From Helicobacter sp. 12S02634-8 (GTDB lineage: Bacteria; Campylobacterota; Campylobacteria; Campylobacterales; Helicobacteraceae), in assembly GCF_002272865.1 (NCBI RefSeq), contig NZ_MLAP01000001.1, forward strand, positions 218,441 to 282,440: a DNA stretch of 64,000 nucleotides. Direction: 5' to 3'. The notes under the pieces were generated by a model that worked only from the letters and a program-made list of their open reading frames with translations, searched no databases and was not told the origin of the DNA. Made by a program: the position numbers and the translations under genes. Of the stretch, positions 28,768-38,693 are shown one piece after another (positions within the stretch are counted from its first letter, which is position 1; the number at the start of each line of letters is the position of its first letter).

Positions 28768-30156
28768 TCAATAGTTTTTGGCAAAATAACCATCAATCCC
28801 ATCAGCTATCCCTTTTGCCAAAAATCTCTGATAGCGCTTATCATCGATCCTGCGCGCTTCAATGGGATTGGAATTATAGCCTATCTCAATCAAAACTGAG
28901 GGCATCAACGCCCCTGCCAACACCCAAAAAGGCCCCTCCCGCACACCCCCATCAACAATACCTTGATATGATTTACGGAGTTCGCGCAAAATCCCAAATT
29001 GTATATCAATGGCTAGTTTATTAGAAGCGATGAGTCGATGGGAGTTTAAAGAATTTAGAAAAGAAAATTTAGAAAAATAATTCATGATATCAATATCGTC
29101 TTTATTTTCTAGTTCAGCGACTTTCCTAGCTCGCTCGCTCCGCGCTGTAGAGAGAAAATAAGTTTCGACCCCTTGAGGGCTATCATTAGAGGTTTTAGGC
29201 ACAGAATTAGCGTGGATAGAAACAAACAAATCTGCATTTTTTGCATTGGCAAACTCCGTGCGCTCTTTGAGATTGATATAAACATCTTTATCGCGCGTCA
29301 TATAGACAATATAGCCCCTTTTTTTAAGCTCTTGGGCTAAAAACTTTGAAACACTCAAAACAATCACTTTTTCACACACCTTACTCACTCCCATCGCCCC
29401 ACAATCCTTGCCCCCATGGCCGGGATCGATCACGATTTTATATTTTTTGTGCTTTTGGGGGGCTTGTGAGGGGAGAGATTTTGTAGAGGTTTGAGGGAGT
29501 GTTTTAGACACAGCAGAGCTTTGGGATTTTTTATTGGCAAGATTTTGAGAGACTTGTGCAGAAGAGGTTTTGGATTTAAAGGCCCCTTCTTTGGCTTTGG
29601 GAGCTGCCTTTGAGGCCGTATGGGCTTTGGAGGGGGCTTGGCTTGCTTGTTTTGTTTGGCTTGTTTGCTTGGCTTGTTTTGATGGGGGGGGAGGGGTAAT
29701 GTGTGCTGGAGGGCTTTTAGATGTGGATTTGATGGCGCTAGTTTTTGGCTTGACTTCAGTTTTAGCCCTAACTTCAGTTTTTGGCTTAATTTTGGGCTCG
29801 GGGAGTTTGTCGATGATACTGATATATAGATGTTTTTCGACAATACGCGTCTGATAAGTGCTATCTTTGCTAGTTTTGATGACAACACGCACGATTTGGG
29901 GAGTATTTTGGGCGATAGAAACTTGTGTTTGATTGGAAAAACGATAGTCTTTTTTGGGGATAGTAAGCACTGCTTGTATATCCAAAAAGCTCCTAAAATC
30001 CTTAAGGCTATGTTCTTTAAAGGATAGTTTTGAAATATCTTGATTGAAGCTAATCCGAACACTGCTTGTGCCAAAGGGAATAATCTGAAGAATTTTCAAA
30101 CCAGAACCAAAGCTAAATCCCAATAAAACAAAACACAACATCAGGATAGAGCGCAC
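28768..30156 (-). CDS. amiA: N-acetylmuramoyl-L-alanine amidase
   Basis: A zinc amidase cutting the stem peptide from muramic acid in septal peptidoglycan. In H. pylori AmiA is needed for daughter-cell separation and the coccoid change. It has a signal peptide (MLCFVLLGFSFGS), an AMIN-type domain (about residues 20-125), then a disordered Lys/Pro/Ser/Gln linker (130-235), and the Amidase_3 domain. Zinc ligands are in IDPGHGGKDCGA and the SIHANS region, with the catalytic Glu in VLIEIGYNSNP. An 8-base C run in the linker is a possible slippage site. Only four bases separate it from nmo. Confidence 0.94.
   Translation of the reverse strand: MRSILMLCFVLLGFSFGSGLKILQIIPFGTSSVRISFNQDISKLSFKEHSLKDFRSFLDIQAVLTIPKKDYRFSNQTQVSIAQNTPQIVRVVIKTSKDSTYQTRIVEKHLYISIIDKLPEPKIKPKTEVRAKTEVKPKTSAIKSTSKSPPAHITPPPPSKQAKQTSQTKQASQAPSKAHTASKAAPKAKEGAFKSKTSSAQVSQNLANKKSQSSAVSKTLPQTSTKSLPSQAPQKHKKYKIVIDPGHGGKDCGAMGVSKVCEKVIVLSVSKFLAQELKKRGYIVYMTRDKDVYINLKERTEFANAKNADLFVSIHANSVPKTSNDSPQGVETYFLSTARSERARKVAELENKDDIDIMNYFSKFSFLNSLNSHRLIASNKLAIDIQFGILRELRKSYQGIVDGGVREGPFWVLAGALMPSVLIEIGYNSNPIEARRIDDKRYQRFLAKGIADGIDGYFAKNY
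29684..29691 (-). repeat. C8 homopolymer in the amiA coding sequence (G8 on the plus strand)
   Basis: The coding strand has eight C in the Pro-rich linker (TPPPPSK), upstream of the amidase domain. Loss of one base would move translation into a frame that stays open only to about 29430, ending before the catalytic domain is complete. Eight bases is borderline for phase variation. Confidence 0.55.
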
Positions 30157-30160
30157 ACGA

Positions 30161-31252
30161 TCACTCCTGTGTCAGTTCGTGAATCAACTCTTTTACGCTC
30201 ACTATTTTTTCTATCCTATAGCCATTAGCCCCACTGAAATAAAGCCCCTCGCTCTTATCGCCCATATGCCCCTTGCCTAAACTATCGGCGATACAATACC
30301 CCACTGCCTTGGCTTCTATACCCCGATGGCAAGGAGAAACACAATTGCTGATACATTTGATCTTGGGCGCTGTGCCCTCTTCAATCCGTTTCAAAACACC
30401 GATATTGATCGCCCTAGCAGGATAGCCCACAGGGGATTTGACTAGCTTGATGTCTTCTTTTTTGACATGGGGTAAAATCTCTGCATAAGCCTTGGCATCA
30501 CATTCTTTTGTGCCTAAAAATCGCGTCCCCATCTGCACCCCACTAGCCCCAAGCGCTAGCATTTTATCAATATCATTGCGATCCCATATCCCCCCTGCAG
30601 CAATCACGGGGATATTGCCCCATTTTTGGGCTTCTTGAGCGATTTGGGGGACGAGATTTTCTAACTGAAATTCTTCTTTGAAACAATCTTCATATTTAAA
30701 GCCCTGATGTCCTCCGCTCAAAGGCCCCTCGACAATCACAGCATCTGGAAGCCTCTGATAGCGCTCCTCCCAACGTTTGCAAATAATACGCAAGGCCTTG
30801 ACAGAAGAAACAATCGGCACCAATGCCACTTCAGGGAAATTTTTTGTAAATTCTGGCATATTTGTAGGCAGACCTGCGCCTGTTACGATGATATTCGCCC
30901 CTGCTTCACAAGCATCTCTAACCACTCTGCCATATTCATTGATTGCATACAAAATATTTGCACCCAACGGATTAGCGCCACAAATTTTTCTAGCATTTTT
31001 AAAAATCTCAATCAAAGCTTGCTTGGAATAAAAATTGATCGCTTCAAAGGGCTTAGAAGAAACGATTTTCTCAACAAAGTGCATTTTTTTATAATACCCC
31101 GTTCCCACTGCACTGATAATACCCAAAGCTCCCTCTTTAGATACATTTCCAGCAAGCTCATCCCAGCTAATCCCCACGCCCATTCCTCCTTGGAATATGG
31201 GGTATTTGATTGTGTGTTTCCCGATCTTTAGTGATTTCAGCTTTATGTTCAT
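30161..31252 (-). CDS. Nitronate monooxygenase family flavoprotein
   Basis: An FMN-dependent TIM-barrel enzyme of the nitronate monooxygenase/2-nitropropane dioxygenase family; members also include FabK-like enoyl-ACP reductases. Signatures: FQGGMGVGISWDELAGNVS at the N terminus, ANIIVTGAGLPTNMPEF, VEGPLSGGHQG, and the phosphate-binding VIAAGGIWDRNDIDKMLALGA. The C-terminal Cys-rich segment ISNCVSPCHRG is an unusual addition. The true substrate is uncertain. It lies between tyrS and amiA as recalled from H. pylori, 18 bases after tyrS. Confidence 0.88.
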   Translation of the reverse strand: MNIKLKSLKIGKHTIKYPIFQGGMGVGISWDELAGNVSKEGALGIISAVGTGYYKKMHFVEKIVSSKPFEAINFYSKQALIEIFKNARKICGANPLGANILYAINEYGRVVRDACEAGANIIVTGAGLPTNMPEFTKNFPEVALVPIVSSVKALRIICKRWEERYQRLPDAVIVEGPLSGGHQGFKYEDCFKEEFQLENLVPQIAQEAQKWGNIPVIAAGGIWDRNDIDKMLALGASGVQMGTRFLGTKECDAKAYAEILPHVKKEDIKLVKSPVGYPARAINIGVLKRIEEGTAPKIKCISNCVSPCHRGIEAKAVGYCIADSLGKGHMGDKSEGLYFSGANGYRIEKIVSVKELIHELTQE

Positions 31253-31270
31253 CGATAATTTTCCCTTAAA

Positions 31271-32515
31271 TTATTTAATTATTGCTTTTATAAATTTTCT
31301 CTTTCCTATTTGCAACACATAACTTCCTGATTCAAATCTATAATTTTCATCTATAATTTTTTGCTTATCTATTTTTACCCCCCCTCCTTGGATATCTCGC
31401 CTTGCTTGAGAAGTCGAGGAGCAAAGCCCTGCAAGCTTGAGCAACTCACAAATCCAAATACCACTCTGAAACTCCATTTCAGGGATATCTGATGGGGTAT
31501 CATCTTTTGAAAAGACAGCATCAAACTCTCTTTTTGCTTCATGGGCCAAAGGCAAGCTATGGTATTTAGCAGTGATCTCTAAAGCCAAGTCTTCTTTGAC
31601 CTTTTTGGGGTGGATCTCTCCGCTATCTACGCCGTTTTTGAGAGCTTCTATCTCGCTAAGACTTTTTAAACTCAAAAGATCATAATATTTCCACATCAAC
31701 ACATCAGAAATGCTCATTATTTTAGCATACATTGCACAATGTTTTTCGGTTACACCAATATAGTTTCCCAAACTCTTACTCATTTTATTAACCCCATCAA
31801 GCCCCTCAAGAAGCGGCACAGTCAGCACAGACTGCTCTTTTGGAAGTCCATAAGCCCTCTGGAGTGTCCTGCCAACTAAAAGATTGAATTTTTGGTCATT
31901 CCCTCCAAGCTCAATATCGCAATTGAGAGCCACTGAATCATAGCCCTGCAAAAGTGGGTAAATAAATTCGATAATACTAATCGGGCGATTTTCTTGATAA
32001 CGTTTCTCAAAATCATCGCGCTCGAGCATTCTGGCTACAGAAAATTTTGAAGTCAAATGCACCAAACCACCAACACCTAGCTCATGGAGCCATTTAGAAT
32101 TGAAGCAAACCTCTGTATATTTGGGATCTAAAATCTTAAAAACTTGCTCTTTATAAGTCTGTGCATTGGCTTGCACCTCCTCAGGGCTGAGCTGCTTTCT
32201 GGTTTCGCTCTTTCCGCTTGGATCGCCAATAGTGGCTGTAAAATCTCCAATCAAAAACTTCACATCTCCGCCATATCTCTGAAAAGTCGCAAGTTTCTGC
32301 AATAAAACGGTATGCCCTAAGTGCAAATCAGGGGCTGTAGGGTCAAAGCCGGCTTTGACAATGAATCGCTCCCCACTTTGATAATACTTCCCCACCAAAG
32401 AAGCGATATATTCAGCACCAATCAATTCACTCGCCCCCCTTTGGATCTCAGCCATAGCCTCTTGGACTTTTTGTGCGTTTTGAGGGCTCAAGCCCGATGG
32501 TGTTTTGCTATTCAT
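31271..32515 (-). CDS. tyrS: Tyrosyl-tRNA synthetase
   Basis: A class I aminoacyl-tRNA synthetase charging tRNA-Tyr. The HIGH motif is DLHLGHTVLLQKL and the KMSKS motif NKMSKSLGN; the C-terminal S4 RNA-binding domain starts at about residue 350 (ARRDIQGGGVKIDKQKI). The start is ATG 32515, overlapping the spoT stop in TAATG with GGGGGA upstream, so translation is coupled to spoT; the frame is open for four codons further upstream. Length is about 414 residues. Confidence 0.97.
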   Translation of the reverse strand: MNSKTPSGLSPQNAQKVQEAMAEIQRGASELIGAEYIASLVGKYYQSGERFIVKAGFDPTAPDLHLGHTVLLQKLATFQRYGGDVKFLIGDFTATIGDPSGKSETRKQLSPEEVQANAQTYKEQVFKILDPKYTEVCFNSKWLHELGVGGLVHLTSKFSVARMLERDDFEKRYQENRPISIIEFIYPLLQGYDSVALNCDIELGGNDQKFNLLVGRTLQRAYGLPKEQSVLTVPLLEGLDGVNKMSKSLGNYIGVTEKHCAMYAKIMSISDVLMWKYYDLLSLKSLSEIEALKNGVDSGEIHPKKVKEDLALEITAKYHSLPLAHEAKREFDAVFSKDDTPSDIPEMEFQSGIWICELLKLAGLCSSTSQARRDIQGGGVKIDKQKIIDENYRFESGSYVLQIGKRKFIKAIIK

Positions 32516-34674
32516 TATATCCCCCAATTTTCATAGGCATCTTTCAAACTCGAAAACTCGATCACCTTGTATTTTCTCATGATCAAATCCTTAAATGACT
32601 TGACATCACCCAAATCAGCTTCAAACAAAACTTCACAATGCGTAGAAAACTGACTCTTATATCCCAAATATGACACCCCAATGACATTGCAGCCATTTTT
32701 TGCCAAAGTAGTCAAAAAGCTTGCCAAAGTGCCCTTTTTGTCCTCTAGGGCAACAATCACTTTGTAAGCAATTTTGTTTTTCTTGACCCACTCTACAAAC
32801 ACCATCGGCACGCCAGAGTGGATATCTTCGCTGACTTTCTCGCATAATTTGTGATGCACCACTGCTTTTTGCCCTGTGATTATAGCCAAAATCTCATCTC
32901 CATATTTAGGGTGGCAGCAATAGTCAAATAAAACTTCATTGATATTGCGATTTGCATAGATCACAAAATTTTCTAATTCTATCTTTTTGAGCTTGAGTAA
33001 ATTCATTCGGATTTTAGCAAAAAAACTCGATTCTGTATTGAAACTTTGCTTGATTTTGTTTTTGAGTTCTTGCAAAAATCCTATGTCTTTTGTGACCTTA
33101 TAAAGCGAAGTGTCAAAGCCCTTGATCGAGAGATAACGTTCAAAAGTCTTGTGATTTTTACCAAAAATAGTTGCTAGGATATTCACAGCACTTTTTTTCT
33201 CGATTTCACGGATTTGAGTTTGTCGCTGTAAGCGCAGATGGCTTTTAGCCCTAGAAGTCTTCACAGCATCGACCCAAGTGCATTTAGGCATACTTTGCTC
33301 AGCAGTCACAATCCTCACAATATCCCCACTTTTTAGTGTTTGGAGCAAGGAAACTTTTTGATTGTTGATATAAGCTTCTTTGGCATTATCACCCAAATCA
33401 CTATGGATTGCATAAGCAAAATCAAGAGCCACAGCCCCCACAGGCAAGGTATAAGTATCCCCATCAGGAGAAAACACAACAATATCCTCTTGATACAAAT
33501 CGTTTTTTGCTAGCTCATAAAATTCTTCAATCGTATTGTTTTGGTATTGTAAGTTATGCAGCCACTCCAAGCTAGGGGTCATGCCTCCAGTTTTGTATTT
33601 CCAATGGGCTGCGATACCATATTCAGCACTTTTATGCATATCAAAAGTCCGTATCTGCACCTCATAGACAGAAGCTTCATCAAAGATAGTCGTATGGATT
33701 GTTTGATAGCCGTTTTCCTTAGGCAGCGCGATATAATCTTTAAACCTCGCTACAATGGGCTTAAAATCCAAATGCACAATACCTAAAATCCTATAGCAAT
33801 CAATAGGCGTTTTGACAATCACGCGCACAGCCAGCAAGTCCAAGATTTCATCAATACTCACGCCCTTGCGCTGCATTTTTAGATAGATCGAATAAGGGCG
33901 CTTGACCCTGCTTTCTATGCGAAAGTCAGTATCAGAAAGCCCTTGATTCAAAAACATCTTTGTGAGTTTGTCAATAAAATGATTGAGCTTGAGGGCTAAA
34001 GACTGCCTATTTTCTTTAAAAAAATTCTGGATTTTTTCATATTCTTGAGGGAAAATATAATGAAAACTCTTGTCTTCTAGTTCATTTTTGATAGAAGAAA
34101 TCCCCAATCTATGGGCGATAGGAGCATATACCACTAGAGTTTCTTCAGATATACGAATACGTTTTTCTTCGTTCAATGCTTCAAGAGTGAGCATATTATG
34201 GAGTCGATCGCTGATTTTTATCACCAATGCCCTAGGGTCTTTGATCGCAGCAACGAGCATTTTTCTGAAAGAGAGTGCAGAGATGATGAGCCGTTGAGAA
34301 GAGTGGCTAGAAGCTAGCTCTTCTTTGCGGATTTCTGTGATTTTAGTGAGTGCATCCACCAAAACAGCTACATCTTCGCCAAACCCTTGCTTGATGACAT
34401 TGATATCACATAAAGTATCCTCGACTACATCGTGCAAAAGTGCTGAGCAAATCATGGCTTCATCACCACCATAAAACGCCACAACACAAGCCACGCAAAT
34501 AGGATGGACAACATAGGGTTCACCACTTTTTCTTTTCTGCCCATCGTGGTATTGAGTCGCAATATCTAAGGCATTGCAAATCTTTGGGCTAATCGGCGTC
34601 AAGCTCCCAAGAGTCGTGATAGCGTCTTGAGGGTCAAGAATCTTTTTTAAATTATTGAAAAATTCCAAGCTCAA
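32515..34674 (-). CDS. spoT: Bifunctional (p)ppGpp synthetase/hydrolase SpoT
   Basis: The single RelA/SpoT homologue, controlling the stringent response. The HD hydrolase domain carries ALLHDVVEDT near residue 80, so hydrolysis should be active. The synthetase domain has RVKRPYSIYLKMQRKG, LPKENGYQTIHTTI and EVQIRT. A TGS domain (GDTYTLPVGAVALDFAYAIHSDLG region, about 395-455) and a C-terminal ACT domain (VALEDKKGTLASFLTTLAKN) follow. The TTG start has AAGG six bases upstream and directly follows rpoZ. Being bifunctional fits Helicobacter, which has one such gene. Confidence 0.96.
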   Translation of the reverse strand: MSLEFFNNLKKILDPQDAITTLGSLTPISPKICNALDIATQYHDGQKRKSGEPYVVHPICVACVVAFYGGDEAMICSALLHDVVEDTLCDINVIKQGFGEDVAVLVDALTKITEIRKEELASSHSSQRLIISALSFRKMLVAAIKDPRALVIKISDRLHNMLTLEALNEEKRIRISEETLVVYAPIAHRLGISSIKNELEDKSFHYIFPQEYEKIQNFFKENRQSLALKLNHFIDKLTKMFLNQGLSDTDFRIESRVKRPYSIYLKMQRKGVSIDEILDLLAVRVIVKTPIDCYRILGIVHLDFKPIVARFKDYIALPKENGYQTIHTTIFDEASVYEVQIRTFDMHKSAEYGIAAHWKYKTGGMTPSLEWLHNLQYQNNTIEEFYELAKNDLYQEDIVVFSPDGDTYTLPVGAVALDFAYAIHSDLGDNAKEAYINNQKVSLLQTLKSGDIVRIVTAEQSMPKCTWVDAVKTSRAKSHLRLQRQTQIREIEKKSAVNILATIFGKNHKTFERYLSIKGFDTSLYKVTKDIGFLQELKNKIKQSFNTESSFFAKIRMNLLKLKKIELENFVIYANRNINEVLFDYCCHPKYGDEILAIITGQKAVVHHKLCEKVSEDIHSGVPMVFVEWVKKNKIAYKVIVALEDKKGTLASFLTTLAKNGCNVIGVSYLGYKSQFSTHCEVLFEADLGDVKSFKDLIMRKYKVIEFSSLKDAYENWGI

Positions 34675-34695
34675 ACAAACCTTGAGTGTTCCACT

Positions 34696-34914
34696 TTAAA
34701 TATTGCGCTCATCAATGCGTTCAATACTTACTTTTCCCTCAGCAATCTCTCGCATCGCAATATCAGAAAGCTTGTTTTGTCTTAGATCCATATCCACCAA
34801 AGGTTTTGCCCCTGCACTCAGCTGCTTCACGCGAGAAAACACCAAGTTAGAAAGCAAATATCTATCATCGCCTGTTTTTTCTAATGCCTTTGCTACGATT
34901 TCTTCAGTTCTCAA
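34696..34914 (-). CDS. rpoZ: RNA polymerase omega subunit
   Basis: A small subunit that helps assemble RNA polymerase and, in proteobacteria, forms part of a ppGpp site. The conserved pattern is EEIVAKALEKTGDDRYLLSNLVFSRVKQL, then KPLVDMDLRQNKLSDIAMREIAEGKV. It is 72 residues. TTG 34914 is the start, with AAGGA six bases upstream. Adjacent to spoT, as in many proteobacteria, linking enzyme and target of ppGpp. Confidence 0.95.
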   Translation of the reverse strand: MRTEEIVAKALEKTGDDRYLLSNLVFSRVKQLSAGAKPLVDMDLRQNKLSDIAMREIAEGKVSIERIDERNI

Positions 34915-34951
34915 TTCCAGTCCTTTTTTGTAGATTTTATAAATTCTATTG

Positions 34952-35713
<762 letters not shown>

Positions 35714-35717
35714 TTAC

Positions 35718-37013
35718 TTAATATTGGATTTGTTTGAAAATAGTTTTCAAAATATCAAAAACATACCGCACTTGCTCTTGTGTGATCACATAAGGTGGCA
35801 TGAAATAAATCGTATTCCCCAAAGGCCGGAGCAAAAGACCATTTTCTAGCCCCCTCTCAAAGACCTCAAGCCCCACTCTGCGCCCTGCTTGAAAACCCAC
35901 CATATCCAGTGCAAAGACCATACCTTGATGGCGAATATTTTTGACAAAGGCAAATTCCCCTAACCCTTGCATTTCTTTGGCAATCATATCACTTAAAATT
36001 TTATTTTTCTCGATGACATTTTCTTGCTCAAAAATATCTAGCACTGCGTTAGCGCACGCACAGGCGAGGGCATTTCCTGTATAGCTATGGGAGTGTAAAA
36101 AAGCCTTTTGTTCTTCATAAGGGGCATAAAATTTCTCATAAATCCCATCACTTGTAACAACTACCGATAAAGGCATATACCCACCACTCAAGCCCTTAGA
36201 TAAGCACAAAAAATCAGGAGTCAGCCCGCATTGCTCTAACGCAAACAAACTCCCGCTCCTCCCAAAGCCCACAGCAATCTCATCAAAAATAATATAAATC
36301 CCCCTTTCTCGGCACATTTTGCAAGCTTTTGTTATATATTCTGGGGCATACATATGCATATTCCCTGCACATTGGATCAAAGGCTCTAAAATAAATGCAG
36401 CGATATTTTGCCCCTCTTTATCTAAAATTTCTTCTAGGGCGCTCAAAGCCAAAGGAATATCTTGAATATCTTTAGGGACAGGCGTTTGCAGACATTCAAT
36501 CAAAATACCCTCATAAGTGCTTTTATACAGCCCCACAGCGCCCACAGAAAGTGCCCCGATCGTTTCTCCGTGATAGGCATTGCTTAAAGAGAGGAATTTA
36601 GGGCGATTTTGCCCATCGAGCAAATGGGCGTGGTGGCTCATCTTCAAAGCCACCTCCACACAAGAAGAACCATTATCAGCATAAAAACACTTATCCAATC
36701 CCTCTGGAAGCAGCTTTATCAAGCGTTCAGAAAGACGCACGATACCCTCGTGGGTAAATCCTGCAAAAATAACATGCTCCAACACATCAATTTGTTCTTT
36801 GAGTTTGGCATTGATATAATCATTGCTATGCCCAAAGAGATTGACCCACCAACTGCTCACACAATCGATATATTCTCGCCCATCAAAATCATACAAATAC
36901 ACTCCCTTACCTCGCTTAATAGGGACTATTGGAAGCTTTTCGTGGTCTTTCATCTGCGTGCAAGGGTGCCAAATATTTTTTTTATCTAATTGTAATAATT
37001 CTTGAGTATCCAT
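35718..37013 (-). CDS. bioA: Adenosylmethionine-8-amino-7-oxononanoate aminotransferase
   Basis: A PLP enzyme that makes 7,8-diaminopelargonate for biotin, using S-adenosylmethionine as amino donor. Class III aminotransferase motifs: [12 protein letters not shown] (BioA-specific start), [41 protein letters not shown], and the PLP lysine in [19 protein letters not shown] lies before two consecutive ATG codons; ATG 37013 has the better spacing. It is divergent from the PpiD-like gene; the bioA-ppiD-ftsA-ftsZ neighbourhood is the H. pylori order as recalled. Confidence 0.96.
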   Translation of the reverse strand: MDTQELLQLDKKNIWHPCTQMKDHEKLPIVPIKRGKGVYLYDFDGREYIDCVSSWWVNLFGHSNDYINAKLKEQIDVLEHVIFAGFTHEGIVRLSERLIKLLPEGLDKCFYADNGSSCVEVALKMSHHAHLLDGQNRPKFLSLSNAYHGETIGALSVGAVGLYKSTYEGILIECLQTPVPKDIQDIPLALSALEEILDKEGQNIAAFILEPLIQCAGNMHMYAPEYITKACKMCRERGIYIIFDEIAVGFGRSGSLFALEQCGLTPDFLCLSKGLSGGYMPLSVVVTSDGIYEKFYAPYEEQKAFLHSHSYTGNALACACANAVLDIFEQENVIEKNKILSDMIAKEMQGLGEFAFVKNIRHQGMVFALDMVGFQAGRRVGLEVFERGLENGLLLRPLGNTIYFMPPYVITQEQVRYVFDILKTIFKQIQY

Positions 37014-37142
37014 CATATCTCCTATTTTCTTTTGAATTTCTTCTGAAAAATAAAGCCTAATTTTAGCCATTTTTCAATATAATCACCCCAAATTCTTAGA
37101 ACCAATATAATAGCTCTTTGAAGAGATGGATACTCTCTTAAA

Positions 37143-37176
37143 GTATTTTAGAGATTTTGGTATTTTAGAGATTTTA
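37143..37176. repeat. 17-bp tandem direct repeat between bioA and the PpiD-like gene
   Basis: Two head-to-tail copies of a unit beginning GTATTTTAGAGATTTT, 16 of 17 bases identical, in the 160-base divergent intergenic region. They are 54 bases upstream of the PpiD-like start, so copy number could affect its promoter. Confidence 0.7.
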
Positions 37177-37229
37177 GATGCTAGCTGGTGCTTGCGTTGA
37201 TAATTTGACTATGAGGGAATCGCCAAACT

Positions 37230-38678
37230 ATGATAGAATGGATGCAAAAACACAAAAAATATCTTGTCATCACCATATGGGTCAGCACGATCGCTTTTAT
37301 CGCTGCGGGTATGATTGGCTGGGGGCAATACAACTTTTCTATCTCAGGGGATAATGTCGCTAAAGTTGGGCAAGTCAAAATCACTGCCCAAGAGCTCGCT
37401 CAAGAATATCGCCGACTCTATGAAGCCTATGCAAGCTCTATCCCTGACTTTGATGCAGAACAAGCCAAAGCAATAGGGCTAGAACACATCGCTTTAAATT
37501 TCTTGATCAATCAAGCACTGATAAGAAACTTTGCCCTTGATTTGGGACTACGCACACAAGATAGCGAGATTATCAATGAAATCACGCACAATGAAGTATT
37601 CCAAAACAATGGTCATTTCGATGAAAATCTCTATAAAAGAATCCTTCAAGACAACCACTATCGCCCCTCAGAATTTGAAACAAATATCGCCAATGCACTC
37701 TTAATGCAAAAAATCACTGCCCTACTCCCAAACACCATCACTCCCCTAGAGCTCCAAAGTATCTCAGCAGGCTTCAAGCTCCAAGACAGACTAGAAATCG
37801 CCATTTTAGATGGCAAACACCTCAAACCCCAGATTTCTGATACACAGCTCAAGGAATTTTGGGAAAAAAATCAAGCAAAATACCAAAAACCTGCTCAGTA
37901 TAAAATTGAATCCATATTTGTGAGCGCAGCCTCACAAACCTCCACCCCTGCAGAAATCCAAAACCAATACGCACAAAACAAAAGCCTCTATCTCAATGAC
38001 TCAGGCGAGCTAGAAACTTTCCAAGCAGCCCAAGAAAAAGCCAAACAAGATTTACAAATGCAAAAAGCCCAAGCCCAAGCCCTCAAAGAATACATCGACC
38101 TCAAAAAAGGCAATAGCAAAAATACCCAGACCCAAAGCCTTTTAAGCACTGCAGATACCTTCTCCCCTCAAATCATGCAAGCCCTCCAACAAGCCAAAGT
38201 CAATGACACACTCAAGCCCGAAGCTTATAAAGATGGTTACATCACCATCAAGCTCATAGCCAAACAACCCCAAGAGCCTAAAAGCTTTGCAGAAGCTAAA
38301 TCTGAAGCACTCAGTGAGCTTGAAACGATCGAAAAAAATAAGCTCTTAAAAATCCAAGCCCAAAACACACTCAGCACCTTTAAAGGCAAAGATATTGGCT
38401 TCATCTCGCCATCTTTTAAGGGCAAAATCGCAGGGCTTGATACCAAAGAGAGCCTTGAATTGATAGGAAAAATATTTACCGATAATCAAAAGGCAAATTT
38501 TGCTATAATTAATGGGAAAGCTGTTTTGTATAAAGTGATCGATCAAAATTTCAAAAACAAACCTGAGGAAAATGTCGCAAGTTTAATGCTAAGCACCGCA
38601 GAAAATCTCAAGACATATTATCTGGATCAGACCCTCATTGATTTGCTCAAGAAAAAATATACCATCAAACGATATTAA
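37230..38678 (+). CDS. PpiD/SurA-like periplasmic folding factor (SurA_N domain)
   Basis: One N-terminal transmembrane anchor (about residues 12-31, YLVITIWVSTIAFIAAGMIG) leads to a periplasmic SurA_N-type chaperone domain (about 40-170; KVGQVKITAQELAQEYRRLYE). The rest is helix-rich and Gln/Lys-rich; the central prolyl-isomerase domain is weak and contains a QAQALKEYIDLKK helix instead of a clear parvulin core. It probably helps fold envelope proteins. It stands upstream of ftsA and ftsZ, as in H. pylori. ATG 37230 is used. Confidence 0.84.
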   Translation: MIEWMQKHKKYLVITIWVSTIAFIAAGMIGWGQYNFSISGDNVAKVGQVKITAQELAQEYRRLYEAYASSIPDFDAEQAKAIGLEHIALNFLINQALIRNFALDLGLRTQDSEIINEITHNEVFQNNGHFDENLYKRILQDNHYRPSEFETNIANALLMQKITALLPNTITPLELQSISAGFKLQDRLEIAILDGKHLKPQISDTQLKEFWEKNQAKYQKPAQYKIESIFVSAASQTSTPAEIQNQYAQNKSLYLNDSGELETFQAAQEKAKQDLQMQKAQAQALKEYIDLKKGNSKNTQTQSLLSTADTFSPQIMQALQQAKVNDTLKPEAYKDGYITIKLIAKQPQEPKSFAEAKSEALSELETIEKNKLLKIQAQNTLSTFKGKDIGFISPSFKGKIAGLDTKESLELIGKIFTDNQKANFAIINGKAVLYKVIDQNFKNKPEENVASLMLSTAENLKTYYLDQTLIDLLKKKYTIKRY

Positions 38679-38693
38679 TATGAGGAGGCTAAT

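Noticed and set aside
29430..30074. 214-codon frame overlapping amiA on the same strand
   Set aside because: Its product is a Pro/Leu/Lys low-complexity shadow of the amiA linker; kept only as the destination of a possible frameshift at the C8 tract.
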